NCBI RefSeq assembly: GCF_000373925.1
Contig: NZ_KB892785.1
Span: 1-47,794 of the forward strand
DNA from: Actinopolymorpha alba DSM 45243
GTDB lineage: Bacteria > Actinomycetota > Actinomycetes > Propionibacteriales > Actinopolymorphaceae
Length of the DNA: 47,794 nucleotides
Reading direction: 5' to 3'
Below the pieces are notes generated by a model. That model was not told the origin of the DNA. It worked only from the letters and a program-made list of their open reading frames with translations, and did no database searches. The position numbers and the translations under genes were made by a program. Of this stretch, positions 1 through 7,790 are shown piece by piece (position 1 is the stretch's first letter; every line of letters begins with the position of its first letter).

Positions 1-159
1 ACCGTCCGCGCGATACGCCTCATAGAAAGCCGACAGGTCCGCCTCGCCGACCAGCGACACAATCTCCCACGCCACATGGTCATCGGGCAGCCATTCCCGC
101 ATGTCCGAGGAGATCGAAAACAATTCCCCATCACTGTGGTCAACGTCCACAAAAACCAT
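1..159 (-). CDS. Transposase N-terminus (IS1182-like), cut by the window edge
   Basis: Reading leftwards from the ATG at 159, an open frame of 53 codons runs off the left end. It contains the stretch MREWLPDDHVAWEIVSLV followed by ADLSAFYEAYRADG. This matches the N-terminus of IS1182-like DDE transposases of actinobacteria, whose usual pattern is a (D/E)WLP.DHL.W..... .LDLS.FY..YR segment. Only this N-terminal helical part is visible, so the catalytic DDE residues, the element length and its terminal repeats cannot be judged. The element would extend outside the window. Gene length and intactness are unknown. Family assignment is from recalled pattern similarity. Confidence 0.6.
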   Translation of the reverse strand, partial: MVFVDVDHSDGELFSISSDMREWLPDDHVAWEIVSLVGEADLSAFYEAYRADG

Positions 160-490
160 AAACAGACTATGCCCGAAGATCAACCCGAAGTAAATCAGGA
201 TCGGACGAAAGAAGCCCGCGAAACCCGAACCAGGAAATGCTTCCGCACCCCAATCGGCGAACCCAAGACACCGCCGTCAATCGTCCTCCGACCGCGGCTC
301 CCGGCCGACAAGCCGACGGAACACGCCGGCCCAACATCCTTGACAGCCCGCAACCCCCAGTTACGCGACAGGCTCCATAGCACCCCAGAATCTTCACGAT
401 CACAGATGACCCGCTCATCACCAGGCTGCCGCGCTCATTCAAAACTCGTGGCCTCTCGCTTGTTTCGCGGATACCGGGTCGCGGATTGAA
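160..490. other. Non-coding stretch beside the transposase
   Basis: About 330 bp with no convincing gene. Open frames on both strands lack a ribosome binding site and resemble no known family. It probably holds the upstream end of the insertion element and flanking remnant DNA. I could not identify a terminal inverted repeat because the other end lies outside the window. Confidence 0.4.
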
Positions 491-539
491 CCTTGAGTAG
501 ATGACCACTTTCGACCTGAAGCTGGTCATCTACTCAAGG
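491..539. terminator. Perfect 17-bp hairpin at the end of the GH36 remnant
   Basis: CCTTGAGTAGATGACCA at 491-507 is exactly repeated in inverse at 523-539, with a 15-nt loop. The right arm overlaps the TGA stop (534-536) of the leftward remnant gene, so it would act as a terminator for that strand. No T-tract follows. It is one of several such gene-end hairpins in this window. Confidence 0.6.
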
Positions 540-737
540 CTCGGCGGAGCTCACCCTCGAGCCGTCCACATTCTGGCTGGCGTACCGGACGGCTGGCTCG
601 AAGATCGGCCTGTGCAGCCACGCGATCACGACCACCTCCGAGCCGTCCCGCGCGACGTACTCCACCGCCGTCAACCCATCCGCGGTCGGCGGTCGTAGCC
701 GGTAGAGATGCCCCTGCTGGACGAGCCCCCGACCCAA
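534..737 (-). pseudogene. Remnant of a GH36-like alpha-galactosidase C-terminus
   Basis: A 67-residue frame reads GLVQQGHLYRLRPP, then VEYVARDGSEVVVIAWLHRP. This resembles the C-terminal beta-sandwich of GH36 alpha-galactosidases, where a LYRL..P motif is followed by a strand ending in D.SEAVV.A. Nothing upstream in frame continues the enzyme: the (beta/alpha)8 barrel with its catalytic Asp residues is absent, and an SDR gene begins 20 bp away. It is therefore a 3' remnant of roughly a tenth of a normal 700-residue enzyme. Its position next to a sugar-catabolic operon fits a former glycosidase. The family call is moderate because so little is left. Confidence 0.45.
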
Positions 738-758
738 TGAGGTCGCCGTTGAGGGGTC

Positions 759-1511
759 CTACCCGCGGGGGCGAAGGCGGAGGTTCTGCATGCCTCCGTC
801 GACGCAGACCTCCACGCCGGTGCTGGATCCGGCCGCCGGCGAAGCGAGGTAGGCGATCGCCTGCGCCACCTCGTCGGCCGACACCAGCCGGCCCATCGGC
901 TGGCGGGCTTCGAGCGCCTTCCGTTCCGCCTCCGGGTCATCCGCCTTCGCCAGCAGGCGCGCCACCCACGGGGTGTCCGCCGTTCCGGGGTTGACGCAGT
1001 TGACGCGGATGCCGTCGGGTACGTGGTCGGCCGCCATCGCGAACGTCAGCGCGCGAACCGCGCCCTTCGACGCACTGTAAAGGGCGCGTTGCGGGATGCC
1101 GGCGGTCGCGGCGATCGAGCAGGTGTTGACGATCGCGGCCGCTCCGGACTGGCGTAGGTGTGGCAGCGCGGCCCGGCTCACCCGGGCGATGCCGACCACA
1201 TTGACGTCAAGGACCCGGTGCCATTCGGCGTCGTCGTTGTCCGCGACCGTGCCCTGGGCACCGATGCCGGCGTTGTTGACCACGATGTCCAGGCGCCCGA
1301 AGCGTTCCACCACCGCGTCAACCGCGGCTTGCACAGACCTGCCGTCGGTGACGTCGCAGGCGACGCCGTACAACGGATCCTTCACGTCAGCGGCGTTCAG
1401 ATCGAGGCAGGCCACCTGAGCGCCCCGGTCGGCGAGCAGCTGGGCCGCCGCGAGACCAATCCCGGAAGCGCCCCCGGTGACAGCCGCGACCAGCCCGTCG
1501 AAGTCACCCAT
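759..1511 (-). CDS. SDR-family NAD(P)-dependent oxidoreductase (sugar-acid dehydrogenase candidate)
   Basis: A complete 250-residue classical short-chain dehydrogenase. The nucleotide-binding motif TGGASGIG lies at residues 12-19 and NNAG at 79-82. The catalytic set is N104, S132, Y145 and K149 (YSASK), and PG after the active site is followed by a C-terminal VDGG. Asp37 at the end of beta-2 favours NAD over NADP. The gene starts 21 bp after the FAH-family gene and is surely co-transcribed with it. In the non-phosphorylative L-fucose pathway an SDR oxidises 2-keto-3-deoxy-L-fuconate to the 2,4-diketo acid, which a FAH-family enzyme then cleaves. That pairing is what suggests the role; the substrate itself cannot be read from the sequence. 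It could equally act on another sugar or sugar acid. Confidence 0.85.
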   Translation of the reverse strand: MGDFDGLVAAVTGGASGIGLAAAQLLADRGAQVACLDLNAADVKDPLYGVACDVTDGRSVQAAVDAVVERFGRLDIVVNNAGIGAQGTVADNDDAEWHRVLDVNVVGIARVSRAALPHLRQSGAAAIVNTCSIAATAGIPQRALYSASKGAVRALTFAMAADHVPDGIRVNCVNPGTADTPWVARLLAKADDPEAERKALEARQPMGRLVSADEVAQAIAYLASPAAGSSTGVEVCVDGGMQNLRLRPRG

Positions 1512-1532
1512 GTCAGCACCTATCTCCCGCGG

Positions 1533-2393
1533 TCAGGCCTGGACCAGGGCTTGGCGCTGCCGGCCCAGCCCGCCGATCTCGATCTCCATCACGTCGCCGG
1601 CCTTCAGGAACGGGAAGCGTCCAGACAAGGCCACGCCCTGCGGAGTGCCGGTGTTGAGCAGATCGCCCGGATCGAGGACGAGGTACTGCGAGAGGTGCCA
1701 GACGAGGTACGCCACGTCGAAGATCATGTCGGCGGTCGTGGACTCCTGGCGGGGATCGTCGTTGACGAACGACCGCAGCCCGAGCTCCTGCGGGCGCACC
1801 TCGTCGGCCGGGACCAGCCAGGGGCCGAGGGGGTTGAAGGTCTCCGCACACTTGCCCTTCGACCACTGGCCGCCGGACTGCTCGACCTGGAAGGTGCGTT
1901 CGGAGACGTCGTTGGAGACCACGTATCCCGCGACGTGGTCCAGCGCCTCCTCCGGGGACTCGAGGTAGCGCGCGGTCTTGCCGATCACCACACCCAGCTC
2001 GACTTCCCAGTCGGTCTTGACCGACCCCCGCGGGATCAGGACGTCGTCGTAGGGCCCGACCACGGTGTTGGGGTGCTTGAAGAAGATGATCGGCGTCTTG
2101 GGTGGCGCGGCGCCTGACTCGGCCGCGTGGGCGGCGTAGTTCTGGCCGATGCAGATCACCGCGCCCGGCTTGGCGATCGGCGCGCCGACCCGCAGGCCGG
2201 TGCCGTCACCGGGATCGTCCAGCGGCGACAACCGGCCGGCGGCGAGAGCCTCGCGCACCGCGCCGATCCCGCCACCGGCGAGGAAGCGACCGTCGATGTC
2301 ACCGGTCAGCGGCGAGAGGTCGAAAACCGTGCCATCCTCAGCGCGGACGGCGGGGCGCTCTTCACCAGGCGCCCCCAGACGCAACAGCTGCAC
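1533..2393 (-). CDS. Fumarylacetoacetate hydrolase (FAH)-family protein
   Basis: 286 residues, the usual length for the family. The N-terminal about 70 residues form the small FAH N domain. The C-terminal catalytic domain starts at CIGQNYAAHA (81-90). The metal ligands are visible as E130 and E132 (DWEVELG) with D162 (SNDVSER), followed by the typical KGKCAETFNPLG and LLNTGTPQGV segments. Members cleave C-C bonds of diketo acids or decarboxylate oxo-acids with a divalent metal. With the SDR 21 bp downstream, a 2,4-diketo-3-deoxy-L-fuconate hydrolase (to pyruvate and lactate) is the best guess by analogy. The GTG start is supported by AAGGAGGA eight bases upstream. Confidence 0.85.
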   Translation of the reverse strand: MQLLRLGAPGEERPAVRAEDGTVFDLSPLTGDIDGRFLAGGGIGAVREALAAGRLSPLDDPGDGTGLRVGAPIAKPGAVICIGQNYAAHAAESGAAPPKTPIIFFKHPNTVVGPYDDVLIPRGSVKTDWEVELGVVIGKTARYLESPEEALDHVAGYVVSNDVSERTFQVEQSGGQWSKGKCAETFNPLGPWLVPADEVRPQELGLRSFVNDDPRQESTTADMIFDVAYLVWHLSQYLVLDPGDLLNTGTPQGVALSGRFPFLKAGDVMEIEIGGLGRQRQALVQA

Positions 2394-2477
2394 GTGCGAA
2401 TCCTCCTTGACACGGTCCTCGCCCTCGGCATCCTCGTCGCTTCAGGCGGCCACATTCGCTTCCGGCGGCTGAACGGG

Positions 2478-3293
2478 TCAGAGCGACCAGGTGGAGTAGC
2501 CGTTCGCGATCAGCCAGTCGGCGCCGGCCCGGGCCACGTCGAACGGGTCGCCGGGCGCCTCGTCGAGCTCCACGACGTGGTAGGCGACGTTCTTACCCGC
2601 CCCGATGGCGGCCGCGTTTTCGACCGACCCCTCGCCGACGGCGGTCTGCAGCTGGCCGCGCACACCCGGGCCGTCCTTGACGTGCAGGGTGTAGACCCGG
2701 TCGACGTACGACGTGATGACCTCGGCCGGGGTCAGTCCCGCGGTGTGTGCCCAGTAGACATCGAGCTCGAGGAACACCCGGGGGTCGAGGTGGCTCACCA
2801 GGACGTCGTAGGCCGGCGTGCCGTCCTCGACGGGGCTCCATTCGAAGTCGTGGTTGTGGTAGCCGATCTTGACGCCACGCGCCGCGGCCCGCTCGGCGGC
2901 GGCGTTGAGCCCGTCGGCAAGCTGCTTCACGCCACCCGCCGTGCTCAGGATCTCCACGCCCATCCCCGAGCCGACGCCCGCGACGGACGCCGGGACCGGC
3001 GCGATGAGGCGGTCGGTGCCGAGGATCTCCAGCTCGTCATAGACGGCGTCAGCGGAGTCGTCTGAGGACACCGAGCCGTGTACGGCGATGACCTTCAGGC
3101 CGTTGTCATCCAGCTGGGCTCGGAACTCCCGGGCGTCGGCCAGCCGTTCGGCCACGTCGCGCTGGGGGTTACCGATACCGAATGCCTCGACGGCTCGGAA
3201 GCCCTGCTCGGCGGCGCGGGCCAGCGCCGCGGCGCGGTCCTCGGCGAGTGCGTTCCGCACGGTGTATAGCTGCAGGGCGAGGGGTGTCGCCAT
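2478..3293 (-). CDS. Sugar phosphate isomerase/epimerase (xylose-isomerase-like TIM barrel)
   Basis: A 271-residue protein starting at ATG 3293 (MATPLALQLYTVRNAL). The frame stays open further upstream, but that part does not look like protein, and this ATG has GGAG ten bases before it. The AP-endonuclease-2/xylose-isomerase-like barrel is shown by the N-terminal QLYTVR, by GYHNHDFEW near residue 160, by ELDVYWAHTAG and by YTLHVKDG, which supply the His, Asp and Glu metal ligands of the family. Enzymes of this group isomerise or epimerise keto-sugars or inositol-type compounds. It is first in an operon with the FAH-family gene (84-bp gap) and the SDR. The substrate is unknown. Confidence 0.8.
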   Translation of the reverse strand: MATPLALQLYTVRNALAEDRAAALARAAEQGFRAVEAFGIGNPQRDVAERLADAREFRAQLDDNGLKVIAVHGSVSSDDSADAVYDELEILGTDRLIAPVPASVAGVGSGMGVEILSTAGGVKQLADGLNAAAERAAARGVKIGYHNHDFEWSPVEDGTPAYDVLVSHLDPRVFLELDVYWAHTAGLTPAEVITSYVDRVYTLHVKDGPGVRGQLQTAVGEGSVENAAAIGAGKNVAYHVVELDEAPGDPFDVARAGADWLIANGYSTWSL

Positions 3294-3440
3294 ATCTTTC
3301 ACGCTCCGTCGTGGTGAGCAGGGTGCTGCTGACAGCCAGTCCCGCCCATCCTGCCTGAGCGCTCTGCGCACCCGAACAGCGTCCCAGTGCATGAGACGCC
3401 ACGTCCGCGAGAGGACAGCGACAGATCCTGGTGAGGTGGC

Positions 3441-4485
3441 TCATTTCGCCGAAAAATGAGTGGCTCCAGTCTCTCCGGCGACGGCGCGTTGGTTGGCGAG
3501 CACCCACTCGCTGATTCGTAGGCCAGCTCGGCGTTCCCGATAACGCAGGACGGTCGGATCCGGGAGATAACCGGCGCGTGCGGCGACGGAGAGCGGGACC
3601 GCTGCCAGGTAAGGCCCGAGCGCCTGACGCTCGACGGGAGTGAGCCTGCTGCGGCTGGCCTCCTCGTACGTACTGATCAGCTCGGGTAGGCGGTCCCACG
3701 CGAATTCTTCCGGAGCCCCCTGGTCACCAGGACCCACCACGGCATAGAACAACGCGGCGGCCAGATCGTGAATGCGTGGGCGGTTTGCCGCACACCCGAA
3801 GTCGAGATAGACGGTTTCTCCGTCTGGGGTTCGACCGATGTTGGCCAGATTGATGTCTCCGTGGACGACCTGACAAGGAAGGCGCAACGCGGGGATCCAC
3901 TGGGTCCGCAGCGATCGGACCAGCCCGCTGGCAAACCTGGCCACCTCCAGGGTTTCTGGGTGGTGCTTGCACGGCGCCCTCGGTGGCGGACATCCAGCGG
4001 CGCAGGGATCCCGGTGTGCCGTACTGCGAGTCGAGCGGCCAGGGTACGTCGACCTCGACCCGGGCCAGGGCGTGATGAAGCCGACCCATCGCCGCAAACG
4101 TCCACAGGGTGACCGCCCAGGACGCTTCGCGGCCACTGTGGGGAACGAAGGTTTCCAACTCCGCCTGGCGTCCGCGGCAGGTGAGCACCCACTCCCCTCG
4201 CCACGTCTGCGGTTCGGCCACGAGGAGGCCCCGGTCCAGAAGCTGGCGGCGGACGTCTTGGAGAGCAGCGACCCGGCGGCGGGTGATGAAGCGCTGGTGG
4301 ATGCGGAGAACGAGCCCGACCGAGTGCAGGTGCAGGTTGGTGCTCGTCCATCCGCCGAGGTCGGACACCAGAGATCCCGGCGCGATGTCGTCGACGATGC
4401 GCCGTACGTCTGGATGCTCGCTCTGGAGGAAGTCGGGGTCATCCAGGTCAGAACGCCACCATGACCGCAAACGGGAGCCATCCAT
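3441..4485 (-). pseudogene. Aminoglycoside-phosphotransferase-family protein, frameshifted
   Basis: Two overlapping leftward frames together make one APH-like kinase of about 347 residues. The first runs from ATG 4485 (MDGSRLRSWWRSDLDDPDF) to about position 3967. The second continues from there with HHPETLEVARFASGL and carries the catalytic Brenner motif HGDINLANIG and the metal-binding YLDFG. The change of frame falls at CAAGCACCACCC, where one extra base near 3966-3968 is enough to explain it. Either the gene is recently inactivated or there is a single-base assembly error, since both halves otherwise look intact. Such kinases phosphorylate small molecules (antibiotics, choline, homoserine, sugars). 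The target here is unknown. A short CTCATTT/AAATGAG hairpin sits at the stop codon. Confidence 0.75.
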
Positions 4486-4550
4486 GGGAGGGATCTTGGG
4501 GCCCCCACGCCCGTCATCGCGAGCGATTATCCCGGCGGTCGCGCTTCTTT

Positions 4551-5846
4551 CTATCTGCGGTAGCGCTCGGTCGTGGTGAGGTGCCAGCGGCCGTCTGCTC
4601 GGCGGCGGATTTCGTACCTGTGTGGGTTCTTCGCCCGGTCGCGGTTGTGGTGGTCGCAGGCCGGTGCGATGTCCTCGAGTCGGGTGCTGCGGTGGCTGGA
4701 CCAGGGCCGCACGTGGTCGAGTTCGCACCACTTCGCCGGAACCGGGCAGCTGTCGTAGGCGCAAATGTCGTACGTGGCGAGGATGGCGCGACGCATCCAA
4801 CGTGGTGCGAGGCGTACGGCCGAACCAAGGTCGAGTATCGCCGCGACATCGCGGCCTCCCCACCAGCGTTTCCTTCGATCAGCGGCGCTGTCACCGACGC
4901 GCGGCTCACCACCATCGCCGGGTTGCCCGCGCTCGTCGGGTTCCCCGGGTTCCCCGCGATCATCTGGTTCCTCGCGGTCGTCGGGTTGCCCGCGCTCACG
5001 AACCTGATCGTCGTCCATGCCATCACAATCCGCCGGGGCTTCCTGTGCATCGACATCATCGGGAAGGGTTTCGGCATTGACGATGACGAGGAGTTCGGCG
5101 GTGACGGCCTGCACCAACAGCTGGATCAGGACATCGGCGTTTCGCTGCGACTGGGTGCGGGTGTCATCGGCGCCGCTCTTGCGGGCGTACGCATCCAGCA
5201 ATGCCTGGAGCCGAGCGGCGGCCTCTGGAGGCAATTTAAAGGAGCCGGAGATACTGCCATCCTCGTCCAGGCGGGCAGTGAGGTACCGATCCCGGTGCGC
5301 CCTTTCCTCATCCCGCAGGTGGCCGTCTGGGTTCAGGACCTGCCGCAGATATTTGCCGGCGCGGGAGACCTTCTCCACCGTCGAGAATTCATCGCGGGCG
5401 AGGTTCAGCAAGGTCTCTTCGGCGATTCGCGCATCCGCATCGTCGGTGAGCACCTTGACCGCGGCGGCGATCGCGGTCGCCATGCCGTACGACAGTTCCC
5501 CAGCCGCCGCCGCGGCCGTCGCCGAAAGACGATGGAACTGCCGTCCATTTTGGCGATGACTCGACGCGGCACGAGAATTCATTCGCCCACCCGAGCGCAA
5601 CCAGGCCGACGTCGAAGAATATCCGGCCGCTTTGGCTTCACCCAGCCGATCGACCACTCCGACCCGAAAGTCGACGGAAAGCCCGATCAGATCGGCCACG
5701 CGCATCAACCGATCCGCCTGTTCCATCGCGGCCGCACCCGAATCCGGCACTGGCAAACCAGCCAGCGACCGGGCAGAAGACTGCCACCGGCGTAACCCTG
5801 ACGTGACAGAGAGTCCTCGGTAAAGAAGCCGACAATCCTCCGCCAC
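4551..5846 (-). CDS. DUF222 and HNH-endonuclease domain protein (13E12-repeat family)
   Basis: 431 residues starting at GTG 5846, with GGGGGAG just upstream. The N-terminal two thirds is the helical DUF222 region (FRVGVVDRLGEAKAAGY, then LPPEAAARLQALLDAYA near 205-220). The C-terminus carries the HNH nuclease motif: CELDHVRPWS, then CDHHNRDRAKNPHR, with a further Cys pair (CAYDSCPVP). Between them lies a low-complexity linker rich in Arg, Gly, Asp, Glu and Pro, made of repeats of a GQPDDRE/EPDDRGEP type at about residues 285-325. This family is abundant and repetitive in actinobacterial genomes and is often linked to mobile DNA. Its biological role is not established. The flanking genes are broken, consistent with an unstable neighbourhood. 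Confidence 0.85.
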   Translation of the reverse strand: MAEDCRLLYRGLSVTSGLRRWQSSARSLAGLPVPDSGAAAMEQADRLMRVADLIGLSVDFRVGVVDRLGEAKAAGYSSTSAWLRSGGRMNSRAASSHRQNGRQFHRLSATAAAAAGELSYGMATAIAAAVKVLTDDADARIAEETLLNLARDEFSTVEKVSRAGKYLRQVLNPDGHLRDEERAHRDRYLTARLDEDGSISGSFKLPPEAAARLQALLDAYARKSGADDTRTQSQRNADVLIQLLVQAVTAELLVIVNAETLPDDVDAQEAPADCDGMDDDQVRERGQPDDREEPDDRGEPGEPDERGQPGDGGEPRVGDSAADRRKRWWGGRDVAAILDLGSAVRLAPRWMRRAILATYDICAYDSCPVPAKWCELDHVRPWSSHRSTRLEDIAPACDHHNRDRAKNPHRYEIRRRADGRWHLTTTERYRR

Positions 5847-5870
5847 CTCGACTCCCCCGACGCGGGCGCT

Positions 5871-6239
5871 TTACGCCGAGCGGGAATAGGTCATAGTGCG
5901 CGCCTGGGGTATGAAGCCCATCGACTCATACACCAGTTTGGGCACCGGATGCGCGGCGTCGCCCCGGGAGCACACCACAACCCGTTCACCACCAGCCGCC
6001 GCGAAGGCGTGCAGCACCGCCGTACACACAGCCCGCGCGAGTCCTCGCCGCCGGTGGTCGGGATGCGTACCGACCGGAAGGGACTGCATCGCCCGGAGTT
6101 CGACCGAACCCGCGTACTCGCATCGTTTCACGTCCACACGATCCCCAAGGCCAACGGCGTAAGGCAACGGGATATCGCGGGGCGCACCAACGGCTCCCGC
6201 ACGCCGCGGCGCTACCAGCTCAGACCGGTGGCACCCCAT
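5871..6239 (-). pseudogene. GNAT-family acetyltransferase, N-terminally truncated
   Basis: The C-terminal part of a GNAT N-acetyltransferase is clear: PVGTHPDHRRRGLARAV is the acetyl-CoA-binding A motif (R/Q-x-x-G-x-G/A type), followed by AGGERVVVCSRG and a final LVYESMGFIPQ strand-helix. The N-terminal strands expected before it are missing or unrecognisable. The longest sensible frame starts at ATG 6239, overlapping the carboxylase gene by 20 bp, and gives only 122 residues. It is probably a decayed or truncated gene. A small expressed protein cannot be excluded. The substrate cannot be inferred. Confidence 0.55.
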
Positions 6240-7767
6240 GCCTCTTGTCCGGCCCGCGCCGGTCCTTCGTCTGCGCGGCGGCAAGCCGGGCGACGATCTG
6301 GGTGCGGAGTTCGTGCGGCTCGACAATGGCGTCGATCACGAGGTCGGAGGCAAGGCGGAGGATGTCGATGTCGTCCTCGTACTCCTCCCGCAGGGCCGCG
6401 ACATAAGCCTCCCGCTCCGCCGGGTCGGAGATTTCCGCGAGCTTGTTGAAGTAGACCGCGTTGATCGCCGCCTCCGGGCCCATCACCGCGATCTTGGCCG
6501 TGGGCAGAGCGATGCACGCATCGGGTGAGAATCCAGGACCGCACATCGCGTAAAGCCCCGCGCCGTAAGCCTTTCGTACGATGACCGACACCGTGGGCAC
6601 CGTCGCCTCGGCCACCGCCGTGATCATCTTGGCGCCGGCCCGGATGATGCCCTGGCGCTCGACCTCGCTACCGATCATGAAGCCGGGTACGTCAGCGAGG
6701 TAGAGCAGCGGGACGTTGAACGCGTCGCACAGCCAGATGAATCGCGCGGCCTTGTCCGCGCTGTCCACGAACAACACCCCACCCTTCACCGCGGGGTTGT
6801 TGGCGAGGACGCCGACGACCTGGCCTTCCAGACAACCGAACCCGACGACCAGCTCCGGTGCGAACAGCGGTTTCACCTCGAAGAACGTGTCGGCGTCGAG
6901 CAGCGCGTCGAGCACCGCGTGCATGTCGTACCCCACACTGTCCTGCTCCGGCACCAGATCGGCGGTGAACTCCCTGGCCGGCGGGTGGGCGGCGTACGAC
7001 GGCGGCTGCTCACGCCAGTTCGACGGCAGGTAGGAGAAGTACGCCTTCGCGATCTCGATCGCCTCGGCGTCGTCAGCCGCGAGCAGGTCACCGCAACCCG
7101 AGATTGACGCGTGCATCCGGGCGCCGCCCATCTCCTCCAGGGAGACCTTCTCGCCCACGACCATCTCGGCCATCCGCGGCGAGCCGAGATACATCGACGC
7201 GTTTCCTTCGACCATGATCACGATGTCGCAGAACGACGGGATGTATGCCCCGCCCGCCGCCGACGGCCCGAAAAGGCAGCAGATCTGCGCCACCTTGCCC
7301 GAAAGGGCCACCTGGTTGGCGAAGATCCGGCCGGCCCCGCGCCGCCCCGGGAAAAGCTCCACCTGGTCGGTGATGCGAGCGCCCGCCGAGTCGATGAACC
7401 AGAAGATCGGGAGCTCATCGCGGAGGGCGATCTCAGTCGTACGCACGATCTTCTCCACCGTGCGGGCACCCCACGAACCCGCCTTCACCGTCGGGTCGTT
7501 GGCCACCACCAGGACCGGTCGGCCGTCGACCAGGGCGCGCCCGGTCACCACGCCGTCGGCCGGCAGCCCGTCTGCGAGCGCGTTGGCGAACTGGCCGTCC
7601 TCGACGAACGTGTCCGGGTCGACGAGCAACCCGATCCGGTCGCGGACGTACAGCTTTCCCTGGCTCGCGAGCTTGGCCGCGCCCCTGCCGGACGGCCGCA
7701 GTGTCGCATCCTTCGCCGCGGCGACCGCCTTGACATGATCCTTGCGCTGGTGCCCGGAATCGTCCAT
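6220..7767 (-). CDS. Acyl-CoA carboxylase beta subunit (carboxyltransferase)
   Basis: 515 residues, normal for a biotin-dependent acyl-CoA carboxyltransferase. The N-terminal crotonase-like half has the acyl-CoA site around FGPSAAGGAYIPSFCD. The C-terminal half has the carboxybiotin side in PGFMIGSEVERQGI and RKAYGAGLYAMCGPGF. The sequence type, with the N-terminal GRGAAKLASQGKLYVRDRI and the central SMYLGSPRMAEMVVGEKVS, is closest to the branched-chain/methylcrotonyl-CoA-like carboxylases. It lies 23 bp downstream of the acyl-CoA dehydrogenase, so they form one operon. Transfer of CO2 from carboxybiotin to an enoyl- or acyl-CoA is the reaction. No alpha subunit is adjacent; the candidate partner is the biotin carboxylase/BCCP gene at 15797. 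Confidence 0.9.
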   Translation of the reverse strand: MDDSGHQRKDHVKAVAAAKDATLRPSGRGAAKLASQGKLYVRDRIGLLVDPDTFVEDGQFANALADGLPADGVVTGRALVDGRPVLVVANDPTVKAGSWGARTVEKIVRTTEIALRDELPIFWFIDSAGARITDQVELFPGRRGAGRIFANQVALSGKVAQICCLFGPSAAGGAYIPSFCDIVIMVEGNASMYLGSPRMAEMVVGEKVSLEEMGGARMHASISGCGDLLAADDAEAIEIAKAYFSYLPSNWREQPPSYAAHPPAREFTADLVPEQDSVGYDMHAVLDALLDADTFFEVKPLFAPELVVGFGCLEGQVVGVLANNPAVKGGVLFVDSADKAARFIWLCDAFNVPLLYLADVPGFMIGSEVERQGIIRAGAKMITAVAEATVPTVSVIVRKAYGAGLYAMCGPGFSPDACIALPTAKIAVMGPEAAINAVYFNKLAEISDPAEREAYVAALREEYEDDIDILRLASDLVIDAIVEPHELRTQIVARLAAAQTKDRRGPDKRHGVPPV

Positions 7768-7790
7768 GACGCCTACTTTCTCGGGCCAGG

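Noticed and set aside
167-529. Leftward open frame of 120 codons near the transposase
   Set aside because: No binding site, no similarity, and it crosses a palindromic hairpin. Probably non-coding.
1158-3065. Rightward open frames across the FAH-family and isomerase genes
   Set aside because: Mirror frames of well-supported leftward genes. No domain is recognisable.
4860-5000. Short repeats resembling a CRISPR array
   Set aside because: The repeats are imperfect, have no unique spacers of constant size and encode an in-frame protein linker.
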